From positions 1-51,883 of the forward strand of contig JANXYG010000131.1 of the NCBI GenBank assembly GCA_025350245.1: a stretch of 51,883 bases of DNA, in the 5' to 3' direction. Made by a program: the position numbers and the translations under genes. The DNA is from Betaproteobacteria bacterium (GTDB lineage: Bacteria > Pseudomonadota > Gammaproteobacteria > Burkholderiales > Ga0077523). Below the pieces are notes generated by a model. The model saw only the letters and a list, made by a program, of their open reading frames with translations. It ran no database searches and was not told the DNA's origin. Below, piece after piece: positions 1 to 10,727 of this stretch; within the stretch, counting starts at the first letter, position 1; each line of letters begins with the position of its first letter.

Positions 1-175
1 GGGACCCTGTGGGGAGGTGACGCCCACCCCCAGGCTGCGCTGCGCTTCGCCTTCCCCCTCCAGGGGGCGCAGCGTCCTCGGGGGACCCTGTGGGGAGGTG
101 ACGCCCACCCCCAGGCTGCGCTGCGCTTCGCCTTCCCCCTCCAGGGGGCGCAGCGTCCTCGGGGGACCCTGTGGG
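1..175. repeat. Tandem C-rich intergenic repeat, 81-bp period (family 1)
   Basis: Two full 81-bp copies (1-81, 82-162) and the first 13 bases of a third (163-175) follow one another almost without mismatch. Each copy contains CCCCCT-CC-AGGGGG (54-67 in the first), a palindrome that can form a hairpin. Related single copies lie at 14036-14110, 19443-19517 and 45985-46050, so this is a dispersed family that has duplicated in tandem here. No coding role is visible. The element continues off the left edge of the window. Confidence 0.85.
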
Positions 176-379
176 CGCTGCCCCTTCGCTTCAGGTGGCT
201 CTCCGTTCAACATCGCGTAGCCTGAGGTTGTAGTAAGGGGCTACTACCCGCCCCGCCGGGCCGATGCTACCGTCGTTGTGTTGCCGTGCCCGGTCTGCTG
301 CGATGCCGCATCCGCCCGTGTCGAGCAACGTGCGGCAATGCACCGCCATGACGACATCAAACGAGCTGGGAGGCTTGCG
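176..379. other. Gene-free leader before the dehydrogenase pair
   Basis: With the tandem repeat, this makes about 380 bp without a gene. The only structure I see is a small inverted repeat, GTAGTA at 230-235 and TACTAC at 242-247. It could be an operator or a chance hairpin upstream of the gene starting at 380. I see no convincing sigma-70 promoter. Confidence 0.4.
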
Positions 380-931
380 ATGAAAGACGAGACGAGAATC
401 GACGACGCGCCGGGTGTGAACCGGCGCGAGTTCATCAAGCGCACCGGTGCCGTGGCCGGCGCCAGCGTGGTTTCCGGCGGCGCCCTGCTGGCGGCGTCGA
501 GCGATGGCTGGGCCCAGGGGCTGGTCGCGTTCGACGCGGCCACCGGCAAGGCGCTGCTGCAGATGTGTCGTGACCTGTATCCGCACGACCGCGTGCCCGA
601 TGCCCTGTACCAGAAGGTGGTCGACCTGTTCGACGCTGCCGCGCTGAAGGACCCGGCGATGGCGCAGATGATGAGCGACGGCGTGGGCGAACTGAACGCG
701 GCATCGCGCCGCATCGCCAAAAAAGACTATGCCGCAACGCCGCGCGAGACCGATCGTGTCGCTGCATTGCAGACGATCGAAGGCTCGGCATTCTTCGGCA
801 AGGTGCGTGGCGACATGATCGCCGGGCTCTACAACAATCCCGACGTGTGGGAAGTCCTGGGCTACGAGGGCGCCTCGGCGCATCTCGGCGGCTACATCAA
901 TCGCGGCTTCAACGACATCGACTGGGTCTGA
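380..931 (+). CDS. Gluconate 2-dehydrogenase subunit 3-like protein (Tat-exported small subunit)
   Basis: A 183-residue protein resembling the small (gamma, subunit 3) chain of membrane-bound FAD dehydrogenases, which helps export and assemble the flavoprotein subunit in the periplasm. The N-terminus has a twin-arginine signal, NRREFIKRTGAVAG, with a hydrophobic stretch and an Ala-rich cleavage region ending near GWAQG. I chose the ATG at 380 because GGGAGG lies just upstream and the Tat motif follows at the usual distance; a longer in-frame ATG at 278 would bury the signal. The partner GMC oxidoreductase starts 58 bases downstream. A cytochrome c subunit, usual in such three-part enzymes, is not in the window. 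The substrate is unknown. Confidence 0.85.
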   Translation: MKDETRIDDAPGVNRREFIKRTGAVAGASVVSGGALLAASSDGWAQGLVAFDAATGKALLQMCRDLYPHDRVPDALYQKVVDLFDAAALKDPAMAQMMSDGVGELNAASRRIAKKDYAATPRETDRVAALQTIEGSAFFGKVRGDMIAGLYNNPDVWEVLGYEGASAHLGGYINRGFNDIDWV

Positions 932-989
932 CCGGTCCGTCCGTTCGCAAGCCCCTGATACCGACAGGCACACCAAGGAGAGACACATC

Positions 990-2561
990 ATGGCTGCAAA
1001 ATTCAACTTCGATGACGACGGCGTCGTCGTCGTCGTGGGCTCCGGCGCCGGTGGCGGCACGGTCGCCAACGAACTCGCCCAGAAGGGCATCAACGTCGTC
1101 GTGCTCGAAGCGGGCAATCGCTGGGAGATCGCCGACTTCGAGAACGACGAGTGGGCCAACTTCCTGCGCATCTCGTGGATCGACCCGCGCACCACGTCCG
1201 GCAACTGGCGCGTCGCCAAGGACTTTGGTGGACTGCCGGCCTGGATCGTGAAGGCGGTGGGTGGTTCGACCATTCACTGGGCCGGCGCGTCGCTGCGCAT
1301 TCAGCCGCACGAATTCCAGGGGCGCACCAACTACGGCAATGTCGCGGGGGCCAACCTGCTCGACTGGCCGGTGACACGCGCCGAACTCGACCCCTACTAC
1401 GATCTCGCCGAAAAGAAGATGGGTACCACGGGCACCAACGGCATTCCGCGCCTGCCCGGCAACAACAACTACAAGGTGCTGGCCGCCGGCGCCGCGAAGA
1501 TGGGCTACCAGAAGTTCCACACCGGCAACATGTCGATCAACTCGCAGCCGCGCGACGGCCGCGGCTCCTGTCAGCAGATCGGCTTCTGCTTCCAGGGCTG
1601 CAAGTCGGGCGCCAAGTGGTCTACGCTCTACACGGAGATTCCCAAGGGCGAGGCCACCGGCCACATGGAAGTGCGGCCGAACGCGATGGTGCTGCGCGTG
1701 TTGCACGACGCCAAGGGCAAGGTGAGCGGCGTCGAGTATGCCGACAAGAGCGGCAAGATCCAGATGCAGAAGGCGCGCGCGGTATGCGTCGCCGGCAACT
1801 CGATCGAGTCGCCGCGGCTGCTGCTCAACTCGGCCTCGAACCTGTTCAGGGACGGGCTCGCAAATTCGTCGGGGCAGGTCGGGCGCAACTACATGCGCCA
1901 CCTGACCGCGTCGGTCTACGCCGTGTTCGACCGCGAGGTGCACATGTATCGCGGCACCACCATGGCGGGCATCGTTGCCGACGAGTCACGGCACGACACC
2001 AAGCGCGGCTTCGTCGGTGGCTACGAGATGGAGACGCTGTCGCTCGGCCTGCCGTTCATCGCGGCGTTCCTCGAGCCGGGTGCCTGGGGTCGCGATGTGA
2101 CCTTCGGACTCGACCGCTACGCCAACATGGCCGGCATGTGGATCGTGGGCGAAGACATGCCCCAGGCGTCGAATCGCGTCACGCTCAACGCCAAGGTCAA
2201 GGATGCAAATGGCCAGCCGGTGGCGAACGTGCATTACGACGATCATCCGAACGATCTCGCCATGCGCAACCATGCGTTCCAGCAGGGGTCGGCGCTCTAT
2301 GAGTCGGTCGGGGCCGTCAAGACCTACCGCACGCCGCCCTATCCTTCGACCCACAACCTCGGCACCAACCGCATGAGCGCCAACGCGCGCGACGGCGTGG
2401 TGAACAAGTTCGGCCAGACGCACGACATCAAGAACCTGTTCGTGTCCGACGGTAGCCAGTTCACCACCGGCGCCGCCGAGAATCCGACGCTCACCATCGT
2501 GGCGCTGGCGATCCGGCAGGCCGAGTACATCGCCAAGCAGATGGCGGCGAAGGAGATCTGA
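990..2561 (+). CDS. GMC family oxidoreductase, FAD dehydrogenase large subunit
   Basis: A 523-residue glucose-methanol-choline flavoprotein, probably the catalytic subunit of a periplasmic sugar or alcohol dehydrogenase. The FAD-binding VVGSGAGGGTVANEL lies near residues 15-29. The C-terminal GMC region has the His of STHNLGTNRMS and the Asn of AENPT. Cys194, Cys200 and Cys204 form CX5CX3C, which I compare to the cysteine-rich [3Fe-4S] segment of bacterial FAD glucose and fructose dehydrogenases; that reading is inferred. It has no signal peptide, which fits co-export with the Tat-bearing small subunit upstream. AAGGAGAG precedes the ATG. A terminator follows at 2593. Substrate and electron acceptor cannot be read from the sequence. 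Confidence 0.9.
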   Translation: MAAKFNFDDDGVVVVVGSGAGGGTVANELAQKGINVVVLEAGNRWEIADFENDEWANFLRISWIDPRTTSGNWRVAKDFGGLPAWIVKAVGGSTIHWAGASLRIQPHEFQGRTNYGNVAGANLLDWPVTRAELDPYYDLAEKKMGTTGTNGIPRLPGNNNYKVLAAGAAKMGYQKFHTGNMSINSQPRDGRGSCQQIGFCFQGCKSGAKWSTLYTEIPKGEATGHMEVRPNAMVLRVLHDAKGKVSGVEYADKSGKIQMQKARAVCVAGNSIESPRLLLNSASNLFRDGLANSSGQVGRNYMRHLTASVYAVFDREVHMYRGTTMAGIVADESRHDTKRGFVGGYEMETLSLGLPFIAAFLEPGAWGRDVTFGLDRYANMAGMWIVGEDMPQASNRVTLNAKVKDANGQPVANVHYDDHPNDLAMRNHAFQQGSALYESVGAVKTYRTPPYPSTHNLGTNRMSANARDGVVNKFGQTHDIKNLFVSDGSQFTTGAAENPTLTIVALAIRQAEYIAKQMAAKEI

Positions 2562-2592
2562 CCCCGGCCACAGGCAGCAACGCTGGTCATCG

Positions 2593-2617
2593 AGGCCCGG
2601 GCAACCGGGCCTTTTTT
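2593..2617 (+). terminator. Rho-independent terminator after the GMC gene
   Basis: A perfect 8-bp stem (AGGCCCGG at 2593-2600, CCGGGCCT at 2605-2612) closes a GCAA tetraloop of the stable GNRA class. A T run follows at 2612-2617. It begins 31 bases after the stop of the GMC dehydrogenase and should end that transcript. Confidence 0.9.
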
Positions 2618-2770
2618 CTGGCGCGTGTCGGTGGATGTCGCGTCGATGCCGCGTGTCGATGCCGCGTTGACGTGGCCGCGGCGGGCGACTACCGTAGCAT
2701 CTGGAATTCCAGCAGTCATGGCGGCCAACAGCCAACTGCGAGGACGGCGCATTGCTGCGGGAGGAAAGTC

Positions 2771-3094
2771 ATGTGCAACCTGTATTCGGGCCAGGACCCG
2801 AATCTTTACGCGCGCGAGAAGCGCTCGCTGCGTCTGTCCGGCTTCGTCACCAGCATCTGTCTCGAGCGCCTGTTCTGGCGCGTGCTCGACGCCGCGGCCA
2901 CGAACGAGGGCATGTCGACGCCGCGCTTCATCGGCAAGCTCTACACCGAGATGCAGGCGCGCCACGACGAGATCTCGAGCTTCGCTTCGCTACTGCGGGT
3001 GGCCTGCGCCATCTACATCAATGCGCATCCGGAGAAGCCGCTGGCGAGTTACGTCCCCGAACTGGCCATGGGGACGAGGGCGGCTGCGGCCTGA
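2771..3094 (+). CDS. Ribbon-helix-helix (RHH_4-like) domain protein
   Basis: A 107-residue protein beginning MCNLYSGQDPNLY. It matches my memory of small RHH_4 proteins (start MCxL, then a Ser-x-Arg-Leu-x-Gly-x-Val-Thr-Ser-Ile strand and two helices). The strand is RSLRLSGFVTSICLE, followed by a conserved FWRVLDAAA helix and a SFASLLRVACAIYI segment. Ribbon-helix-helix folds usually bind DNA as dimers, so a regulatory role is inferred; some such domains are fused to other enzymes. The start is set by GGGAGGAAAGTC directly before ATG. It is monocistronic, convergent with acnA, and separated from the GMC gene by a terminator. Its target is unknown. Confidence 0.75.
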   Translation: MCNLYSGQDPNLYAREKRSLRLSGFVTSICLERLFWRVLDAAATNEGMSTPRFIGKLYTEMQARHDEISSFASLLRVACAIYINAHPEKPLASYVPELAMGTRAAAA

Positions 3095-3126
3095 GTGCCA
3101 GGCGCCGCGCGCCCCGATCCTCGCGC

Positions 3127-5832
3127 TCACGCCGCCAGCAGCTCCCGCAGCACATACGGCAGGATGCCGCCGTGGCGGTAGTAGTCGACCTCGATCGGGG
3201 TGTCGATCCGCAGCAGCACCTTCACTTCCTTGCGCACCCCGACGGCGGTGGTGATGCCGAGCACCACGTCCTGCTGCGGTTTGATGTCGTCCATACCCGT
3301 GACGTCGAACAGTTCGTCGCCGCGGATGCCGAGTGACTCGGCGCTGTCGGTGCCCTTGAACTGCAGCGGCAGCACGCCCATGCCGACGAGGTTCGAGCGA
3401 TGGATGCGCTCGAAGCTGCGGGCGATCACCGCTTTCACCCCGAGCAGTTGGGTGCCCTTCGCGGCCCAGTCGCGCGACGAGCCGGTGCCGTATTCCTCGC
3501 CACCGAACACGATGGTGGGCGTGCCGGCCTTCACGTATTTCATGGCGGCGTCGTAGATGAACATCTGCTCACCCGACGGCTGGAAGACCGTCACACCACC
3601 TTCGATGCGTGAGCCGTCGGCCGCGAGCGGCACCATGAGATTCTTGATCCGCACGTTGGCGAAGGTGCCGCGCATCATGATCTCGTGATTGCCGCGGCGC
3701 GAGCCGTAGCTGTTGAAGTCGGCCTTGCCCACCTTGTGGGCGGTCAGCCACTGGCCCGCGGGCGATGAATCCTTGATCGAACCGGCAGGCGAGATGTGGT
3801 CGGTGGTGATGGAGTCGCCGAACACGCCCAGCGCGCGCGCGCCGCGAATGGAGGTGGCACCGGCCGCGGCGGGCTGGAGCGAGAAGCCGTCGAAGAACGG
3901 CGGCTTGGCGATGTAGGTCGACACCGGCCAGTTGTAGATCTGTCCGGTCACGCCTTTGATCTTGTCCCACAGTTCGCCGGGGCTGGATTTGATCTTGCCG
4001 TAGTTCTTGCGGAATGCGACCGGGTTCATCGCGAACTTCATCAGCGCATGCACCTCTTCGCTGGTGGGCCAGATGTCGCCCAGGAAAACGTCCTTGCCGC
4101 CCTTGCCCTTGCCGACCGGCTCGGTCATGAGGTCGCGGGTGATGGTGCCGGCAATCGCGTAGGCCACCACCAGCGGCGGCGACGCGAGGAAGTTGGCCTT
4201 GAGATTGGGGTGGATGCGTGCTTCGAAATTGCGGTTGCCCGACAGCACGGCAGCGCATACCAGGTCGTTGCGGGTGATGATCTCGTTGATCTCGGGCGTG
4301 AGGTCGCCGGCGTTGCCGATACAGGTGGTGCACCCGTAGGCCGCGACGTTGAAGCCGAGCTTCTCGAGGTAGGGCAGCAGGCCGGCCTTGGTGAGGTACT
4401 CGGTGACGATGCGCGAGCCGGGGGCGAGCGAGGTCTTGATGTGCGGCTTGACCGTCAGGCCGGCGGCGACCGCTTTCTTGGCGAGCAATCCGGCCGCCAG
4501 CAGCACACCCGGGTTCGACGTGTTGGTGCACGACGTGATCGCCGCGATCAGCACGTCGCCGTTGCGCAGCTCGGTGCCATCAGCGAGCGAATACGGTGTC
4601 GCCAGTTTGTCGGCCGGCTGGTTGAAACCATTGGCCGCAACCGGCTTGGAAAACAGCGCCGCGAAAGCCGATTTGACGTTGCCGATCTCGATGCGGTCTT
4701 GTGGACGCTTGGGACCCGCCAGCGACGGCGCGACCGTGGCGAGATCGAGGCTGATCGCCTTGGTGTAGTCGATGTCGCCAGCGGCGGGGATGCCGAACAT
4801 GCCCTGCGCCTTGAAATAACCTTCGAACGCGTCGATCTCGGCCTTGGTGCGTCCGGTACCGGCGAAGTAGTCGACGGTCTTGGCGTCGACCGGGAAGAAG
4901 CCCATGGTGGCGCCGTATTCCGGTGCCATGTTGGCGATGGTGGCGCGGTCCGGCACGGCAAGCGAGCCGGTGCCGGCGCCGAAGAACTCGACAAACTTGC
5001 CGACCACCTTTTCCTTGCGCAGCATCTCGGTGACGGTCAGCACGAGATCGGTTGCCGTCACGCCTTCGCGCAGCTTGCCTTTCAGTTCGACACCGACGAC
5101 ATCCGGCGTGAGGAGGTAGACCGGCTGGCCGAGCATGCCGGCTTCGGCCTCGATGCCGCCGACGCCCCAGCCGACCACCCCGATGCCGTTGATCATGGTG
5201 GTGTGGCTGTCGGTGCCGACCAGGCTGTCGGGATAGTAGACGCCGCCCTTGTGGTGCACGCCGCGCGCGAGGTATTCGAGATTGACCTGGTGGACGATGC
5301 CGAATCCCGGCGGCACGACGCCGAAGGTATCGAACGCCTGCATGCCCCACTTCATGAATTCGTAGCGCTCGCGGTTGCGCTGGAACTCGAGCTTCATGTT
5401 CAGGTCGAGCGAGTCCTTGCTGCCGAAGTGGTCGATCATCACCGAGTGGTCGACCACGAGGTCGACCGGTACCAGCGGTTCGATCGTTTTCGGATCCTTG
5501 CCCATGCTCGCGGCCACGTTGCGCATCGCCGCCAGATCGGCGAGCAGCGGCACGCCGGTGAAATCCTGCAGCACCACGCGCGCCACCACGAACGGAATCT
5601 CGTCGGTGCGTTCGGCATTGGGTTTCCAGGCAGCGAGCTGCCGCACATGCTCTTCGGTGACCTTCTTGCCGTCGCAGTTGCGCAGCACCGACTCGAGCAC
5701 GATGCGGATCGAGACCGGCAGGCGCGACACTGCGCCCAGCCCGGCACGCTCAAGCGCCGCCAGCGAGTAGAACGAGGCGCTGCGGCTGCCGATCTTGAAC
5801 GATTGCTTGGAGGCGAACAGGTTGTGGCTCAT
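3127..5832 (-). CDS. acnA: Aconitate hydratase A
   Basis: A 901-residue aconitase of the AcnA/IRP1 type, interconverting citrate and isocitrate; such enzymes can also hydrate 2-methylaconitate to 2-methylisocitrate. The three [4Fe-4S] ligands are Cys435 (SCTNTSNP), Cys501 and Cys504 ([10 protein letters not shown]), the same numbering as E. coli AcnA. The length fits AcnA better than the shorter AcnD of the prpF-dependent methylcitrate pathway, and no prpF is present. It is the last gene of mdh-prpB-prpC-prpD-acnA, 14 bases after the prpD stop. In this setting it probably serves both the TCA and methylcitrate cycles. Confidence 0.95.
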   Translation of the reverse strand: MSHNLFASKQSFKIGSRSASFYSLAALERAGLGAVSRLPVSIRIVLESVLRNCDGKKVTEEHVRQLAAWKPNAERTDEIPFVVARVVLQDFTGVPLLADLAAMRNVAASMGKDPKTIEPLVPVDLVVDHSVMIDHFGSKDSLDLNMKLEFQRNRERYEFMKWGMQAFDTFGVVPPGFGIVHQVNLEYLARGVHHKGGVYYPDSLVGTDSHTTMINGIGVVGWGVGGIEAEAGMLGQPVYLLTPDVVGVELKGKLREGVTATDLVLTVTEMLRKEKVVGKFVEFFGAGTGSLAVPDRATIANMAPEYGATMGFFPVDAKTVDYFAGTGRTKAEIDAFEGYFKAQGMFGIPAAGDIDYTKAISLDLATVAPSLAGPKRPQDRIEIGNVKSAFAALFSKPVAANGFNQPADKLATPYSLADGTELRNGDVLIAAITSCTNTSNPGVLLAAGLLAKKAVAAGLTVKPHIKTSLAPGSRIVTEYLTKAGLLPYLEKLGFNVAAYGCTTCIGNAGDLTPEINEIITRNDLVCAAVLSGNRNFEARIHPNLKANFLASPPLVVAYAIAGTITRDLMTEPVGKGKGGKDVFLGDIWPTSEEVHALMKFAMNPVAFRKNYGKIKSSPGELWDKIKGVTGQIYNWPVSTYIAKPPFFDGFSLQPAAAGATSIRGARALGVFGDSITTDHISPAGSIKDSSPAGQWLTAHKVGKADFNSYGSRRGNHEIMMRGTFANVRIKNLMVPLAADGSRIEGGVTVFQPSGEQMFIYDAAMKYVKAGTPTIVFGGEEYGTGSSRDWAAKGTQLLGVKAVIARSFERIHRSNLVGMGVLPLQFKGTDSAESLGIRGDELFDVTGMDDIKPQQDVVLGITTAVGVRKEVKVLLRIDTPIEVDYYRHGGILPYVLRELLAA

Positions 5833-5846
5833 GGCGGGTCCTCGCG

Positions 5847-7298
5847 CTAGATCATCATCAGGTCGACGAACTCATGCACCGGCGTGGCGCTGAGACGCTT
5901 GGCGTTCATGCACAGGTCGAGAATGGCGGCCTGCTGTTTCGCCGGAAAACGCCGGGCGAGGTTGATCTTGAATTTCTCGACCAGCACCGGCATGCCTTCC
6001 TTGCGGCGGCGCTTGTGGCCGATCGGGTATTCGCACACGATCTCGGCGAGTTTCTTGCCGTCGGTGAACTCGACCGTGAGCGCATTCGCGATCGAGCGCT
6101 TGGCCGGGTCGTGGTAATCGCTGGTGTAGGCCTTGTCTTCGACGCACACGATGCGGTCGCGCAGCTTGTCGATGCGCGGATCGGCGGCGACGCGGTCTTC
6201 GTAGTCCTCGGCGGTCAGGCGGCCGAACAGGATCGGCACCGCCACCATGTACTGGATGCAGTGATCGCGGTCAGCCGGATTGTCGAGCGGGCCTTTCTTG
6301 TCGATGATGCGGATGCAGGCCTCGTGGGTGCGGATGGTGATCTTCTTGATGTCTTCGGGCTTGCGGCCGAGCTTGGCCAACTGGTCATGGAGCTGCATCG
6401 CGCATTCCACCGCGGTCTGCGAGTGGAATTCCGCCGGAAACGAGATCTTGAACAGCACGTTTTACATCACGTAGCTGCCGTAGGGGCGCTGGAACTGGAA
6501 GGCTTTGCCCTTGAACAGCACGTCGTAGAAGCCCCAGCCCTTGGCCGACAGCACCGAGGGGTAACCCATCTCGCCGGTGCGCGCGATGAGCGCCAGGCGT
6601 ACCGCGCGAGACGTGGCGTCGCCCGCCGCCCAGCTCTTGCGCGAGCCGGTGTTCGGCGAATGGCGATAGGTGCGCAGCGACTGGCCATCGACCCAGGCGA
6701 GCGACACCGCATTGATGATTTCGTCACGCGTCAGGCCCAGCATCTGCGCGACCACCGCGGTCGATGCCACCTTGACCAGCACGACGTGATCGAGCCCGAC
6801 CTTGTTGAAGCTGTTCTCGAGCGCGATGCAGCCCTGAATCTCGTGCGCCTTGATCATGCCGGTGAGGACATCGAGCACGGTCAGCGGCTTCTTGCCGGCG
6901 GCAACCGCCGAGCGCGACAGCCAGTCGGCCACCGCGAGGATGCCGCCGAGGTTGTCGGACGGATGACCCCATTCGGCCGCAAGCCAGGTGTCGTTGAAGT
7001 CGAGCCAGCGGATCATGGCGCCGATGTTGAACGCGGCCTGCACCGGATCGAGCTGGAACGAGGTGCCGGGGACCCGGGCGCCGTTGGGTACGACCGTGCC
7101 CGGGATGATCGGGCCGAGCAGCTTGGTGCACGCCGGGTATTCGAGTGCCTCGAAACCGCAGCCCAGCGTGTCCATCAGGCAATAGCGTGCGGTTTCGTAC
7201 GCTTGCTTGCTGGTGATCTCGACCTTGGTGACGTAGTCGACGATGTCGACCAGCACCTTGTCGGCCTTGGGGCGGACGTTGGAAATGTGTGCGGACAT
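5847..7298 (-). pseudogene. prpD: 2-methylcitrate dehydratase prpD, interrupted by one in-frame TAA
   Basis: PrpD (MmgE/PrpD family) dehydrates 2-methylcitrate to 2-methylaconitate. The two halves together match the full length of about 483 residues. Residues 1-278 end at GSYVM; a TAA at 6464-6462 follows; then AAC GTG CTG TTC continues in the same frame as NVLFKISFPAEFHSQ. As I recall E. coli PrpD, it reads GSYVMENVLF here, so one GAA or GAG codon appears to have become TAA. No base is gained or lost and both halves look conserved. It is either a recent pseudogene, a sequencing error, or two chains (the GTG at 6458 could restart). The helical catalytic domain and the C-terminal domain are split. 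It lies between prpC and acnA. Confidence 0.9.
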
Positions 7299-7363
7299 GG
7301 CGGGTTCCAGGAAAATGCGAAGTCAGTAGGGCAGGGGACTGCGGATCGGAGCCGGGGCAGATG

Positions 7364-8527
7364 TCATTTGCGCTTCGCGATCGGCACCCACTTGCGATTC
7401 TCCTCGCCGACATAGTTGGCACCGGGGCGGATGATCTTGCCGTCGATGCGCTGCTCGATCACGTGTGCCGCCCAGCCCGATGTGCGCGAGATCACGAACA
7501 ACGGCGTGAACATCGCGTTGGGCACGCCCATCATGTTGTAGCTGACGGCGCTGAACCAGTCGAGGTTGGGGAACATCTTCTTCTCGCGCCACATCACGGT
7601 CTCGAGGCGTTCGGCGATGTCGAAGAGCTTCATGCTGCCGACGTCGCGCGACAGGCGCCGCGCCACTTCCTTGATGATGTTGTTGCGCGGATCGGCGATG
7701 GTGTAGACCGGATGGCCGAAGCCGATCACGATCTCCTTGTTCTGCACCCGCCGGATGATGTCGGCTTCGGCCTCGTCCGCCGTGTGATAGCGGTTCTGGA
7801 TCTCGAACGCGACCTCGTTGGCGCCACCGTGCTTGGGGCCGCGCAACGCGCCGATGGCGCCGGTGATGGCCGAATACAGATCGGACCCGGTGCCGGCGAT
7901 GACGCGGCCGGTGAACGTGGACGCGTTGAACTCGTGCTCGGCGTAGAGGTTGAGCGAGGTCTGCATCGCATGCACCCAAAGGGCCGATGGCGCCTTGTCG
8001 TGCAGCAGGTGCAGGAAATGGCCGGCGATCGAGTCGTCGTCGGTCTCGGTCTCGATGCGCCGCCCGTTGCGGCTCCAGTGATACCAGTAGAGCAGGATGG
8101 AACCCTGGCAGGCCATCAGGCGGTCGGCGATGTCGCGCGCGCCGCCGACGCTGTGGTCGTCCTTCTCGGGCAGCATGGTGCCGAGCAGCGAGACGCCGCT
8201 GCGCATGACATCCATCGGGTGCGCCGACGGCGGAATACATTCGAGCGCGGCCTTGAGGCTGGCCGGCAGGCCGCGCAGGGCCTTCAGCTTGACGCGGTAG
8301 TCGGACAGTTCGGCCGGCGTGGGCAGATGTTCGTGCACCAGCAGATAGGCGATCTCCTCGAACGAGGCGACGTCGGCGAACTCGAGGATGTCGTAGCCGC
8401 GATAGTGCAGGTCGTTACCGGTGCGGCCGACGGTGCAAAGGGCGGTGTTGCCGGCGATGATGCCCGACAGGGCGACGGATTTCTTCGGTTTGGGGCCGGC
8501 CGGCGGCGCCTCGGTTGCGGTACTCAC
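7364..8527 (-). CDS. prpC: 2-methylcitrate synthase
   Basis: A 387-residue citrate synthase-fold enzyme condensing propionyl-CoA with oxaloacetate to 2-methylcitrate. It has the family's catalytic histidine regions, GPKHGGANE and [14 protein letters not shown], and the short N-terminus of PrpC. It is distinct from the 436-residue GltA at 15219. The start is a GTG overlapping the prpB stop as GTGA, so translation is probably coupled. The gene order prpB-prpC-prpD, and the GFGHP rather than GFGHR signature, support PrpC over an ordinary citrate synthase. Confidence 0.93.
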   Translation of the reverse strand: MSTATEAPPAGPKPKKSVALSGIIAGNTALCTVGRTGNDLHYRGYDILEFADVASFEEIAYLLVHEHLPTPAELSDYRVKLKALRGLPASLKAALECIPPSAHPMDVMRSGVSLLGTMLPEKDDHSVGGARDIADRLMACQGSILLYWYHWSRNGRRIETETDDDSIAGHFLHLLHDKAPSALWVHAMQTSLNLYAEHEFNASTFTGRVIAGTGSDLYSAITGAIGALRGPKHGGANEVAFEIQNRYHTADEAEADIIRRVQNKEIVIGFGHPVYTIADPRNNIIKEVARRLSRDVGSMKLFDIAERLETVMWREKKMFPNLDWFSAVSYNMMGVPNAMFTPLFVISRTSGWAAHVIEQRIDGKIIRPGANYVGEENRKWVPIAKRK

Positions 8528-9414
8528 AGGGTTTTCTCCTTGGAGAACAGGGCGTCGAGCTTGTCTTCGTAGGCGTGGTAGCCGAGATACTGGTAAAGGT
8601 CGGCCCGGGTCTGCATCCTGGGAATCAGGTTCTTCTGGGTGCCATCGGCACGGATGGTCTGGTACACCTCGAGCGCCGCAGCGTTCATGGCGCGGTAGGC
8701 CGAACAGCAGTAGAGCACGATATCCACCCCGACCGAAGCGAGCTCGGCGGTGGTGAACAGCGGCGTCTGGCCGAATTCGGTGATGTTGGCCAGGATCGGC
8801 ACCTTGACCGCCTGCTTGAACTGGCGATACATCGGCAATTCGGTCATCGCCTCGGGAAAGACCATGTCGGCGCCGGCTTCGACGTAGGCGCAGGCGCGGT
8901 CGATCGCCGCCTGCAGGCCTTCGATGGCGAGCGAATCGGTGCGCGCCATGATCACGAAGCCCGGATCGGTGCGGGCGTCGACGGCCGCCTTGACGCGGTC
9001 GACCATCTCGTCGACAGCGACGACTTCCTTGCCAGGGCGGTGGCCGCAGCGCTTGGTGCTGACCTGGTCTTCGATGTGCACCGCGCCCGCACCCGCCTTG
9101 ATCATCGAGCGGATGGTGCGGGCGATGTTGAAGGCGCCGCCCCAGCCGGTATCGATGTCGACCAGCAACGGCAGCGTGCTCACGTCGGTGATGCGGCGCA
9201 CGTCGATGAGCACGTCTTCGAGGGTGCTGATGCCCAGATCCGGCATGCCGAGCGAGTTGGCGGCGACCCCGCCGCCCGACAGATACAGTGACCGGTAGCC
9301 GGTGGCTTCAGCCATGCGCGCCGTGTAGGCGTTGATGGCCCCGACCACCTGCAACGGCTGCTCGGCGGCGACCGCCTCGCGAAAGCGCGTGCCTGCTGAA
9401 GCGGAAAGCGTCAT
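8524..9414 (-). CDS. prpB: 2-methylisocitrate lyase
   Basis: A 296-residue member of the isocitrate lyase/PEP mutase superfamily that splits 2-methylisocitrate into pyruvate and succinate. The catalytic loop [10 protein letters not shown] places Lys121 and Cys123 where E. coli PrpB has them. Asp87 in DIDTGWGG and the HIEDQ strand would bind Mg2+. A good Shine-Dalgarno, AGGAGATAT, precedes the ATG. It lies 88 bases after mdh and overlaps prpC by four bases. Confidence 0.94.
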   Translation of the reverse strand: MTLSASAGTRFREAVAAEQPLQVVGAINAYTARMAEATGYRSLYLSGGGVAANSLGMPDLGISTLEDVLIDVRRITDVSTLPLLVDIDTGWGGAFNIARTIRSMIKAGAGAVHIEDQVSTKRCGHRPGKEVVAVDEMVDRVKAAVDARTDPGFVIMARTDSLAIEGLQAAIDRACAYVEAGADMVFPEAMTELPMYRQFKQAVKVPILANITEFGQTPLFTTAELASVGVDIVLYCCSAYRAMNAAALEVYQTIRADGTQKNLIPRMQTRADLYQYLGYHAYEDKLDALFSKEKTL

Positions 9415-9434
9415 GACGGATATCTCCTCTCATC

Positions 9435-9451
9435 CGGCGCCAGCGGCGCCG
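9435..9451. promoter_or_regulatory. Stem-loop between mdh and prpB
   Basis: CGGCGCC (9435-9441) and GGCGCCG (9445-9451) form a perfect 7-bp stem around AGC. It sits a few bases upstream of the prpB Shine-Dalgarno. There is no T run, so it is not an ordinary terminator. It may stabilise the prp part of the transcript or mark an mRNA processing point; the function is inferred. Confidence 0.45.
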
Positions 9452-9502
9452 ATATCGTGGCCGGCGCCGCCCGCGTGGCGATGGGTGTGCCGGTCGTTGC
9501 GT

Positions 9503-10486
<984 letters not shown>

Positions 10487-10663
10487 GCGGTGCTACCCCT
10501 TGATGGCGATGCCGGCGGAAACGATCGGCGCGCAAAACCCGACAAATCCTGCGCCCGGACACGGTTGAGGTGCGGCAACGCGACACTGCTCATCACTGGC
10601 CACCCCGGCTGTGCAAGACCAAAATGATACGAACTGACGCTGCGCCGTGTCAACGAAGGTCTT

Positions 10664-10681
10664 CTGTCTTATAAAAGACAG
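10664..10681. promoter_or_regulatory. Palindromic operator candidate between mdh and gntR
   Basis: CTGTCTT-ATAA-AAGACAG is a perfect inverted repeat with 7-bp arms, about 47 bp before the gntR start and 178 bp before the mdh start. Its AT-rich centre in very GC-rich DNA, and its place in the divergent promoter region, suggest a GntR-family binding site controlling gntR and perhaps mdh-prp-acnA. I found no second copy before sdhC, gltA or acuI. Confidence 0.6.
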
Positions 10682-10727
10682 CGTATGGCTTGGAACCAAT
10701 GCCCGTGCCATGGTACAAATCGGGGCA

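Noticed and set aside
278-379. Longer N-terminus for the small dehydrogenase subunit (start at 278)
   Set aside because: It would place 34 residues before the twin-arginine motif, and only the ATG at 380 has a good ribosome site.
3127-5832. Reading the aconitase as AcnD (2-methylcitrate dehydratase of the prpF pathway)
   Set aside because: The length of 901 residues and the N-terminus fit AcnA, no prpF is present, and a prpD gene sits in the same operon.
3796-5850. A 684-codon open frame antisense to acnA
   Set aside because: Long antisense frames are expected opposite GC-rich genes. It has no family resemblance, and aconitase on the other strand is certain. The same applies to the 667-codon frame opposite sdhA (12259-14262) and those opposite gltA, sucA and sucB.
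6462-6464. Genetic recoding of TAA as a sense codon in this organism
   Set aside because: TAA ends other apparently normal genes in the window, for example acuI (24582), the PaaI thioesterase (32043) and the antitoxin at 42124, so general reassignment is unlikely.
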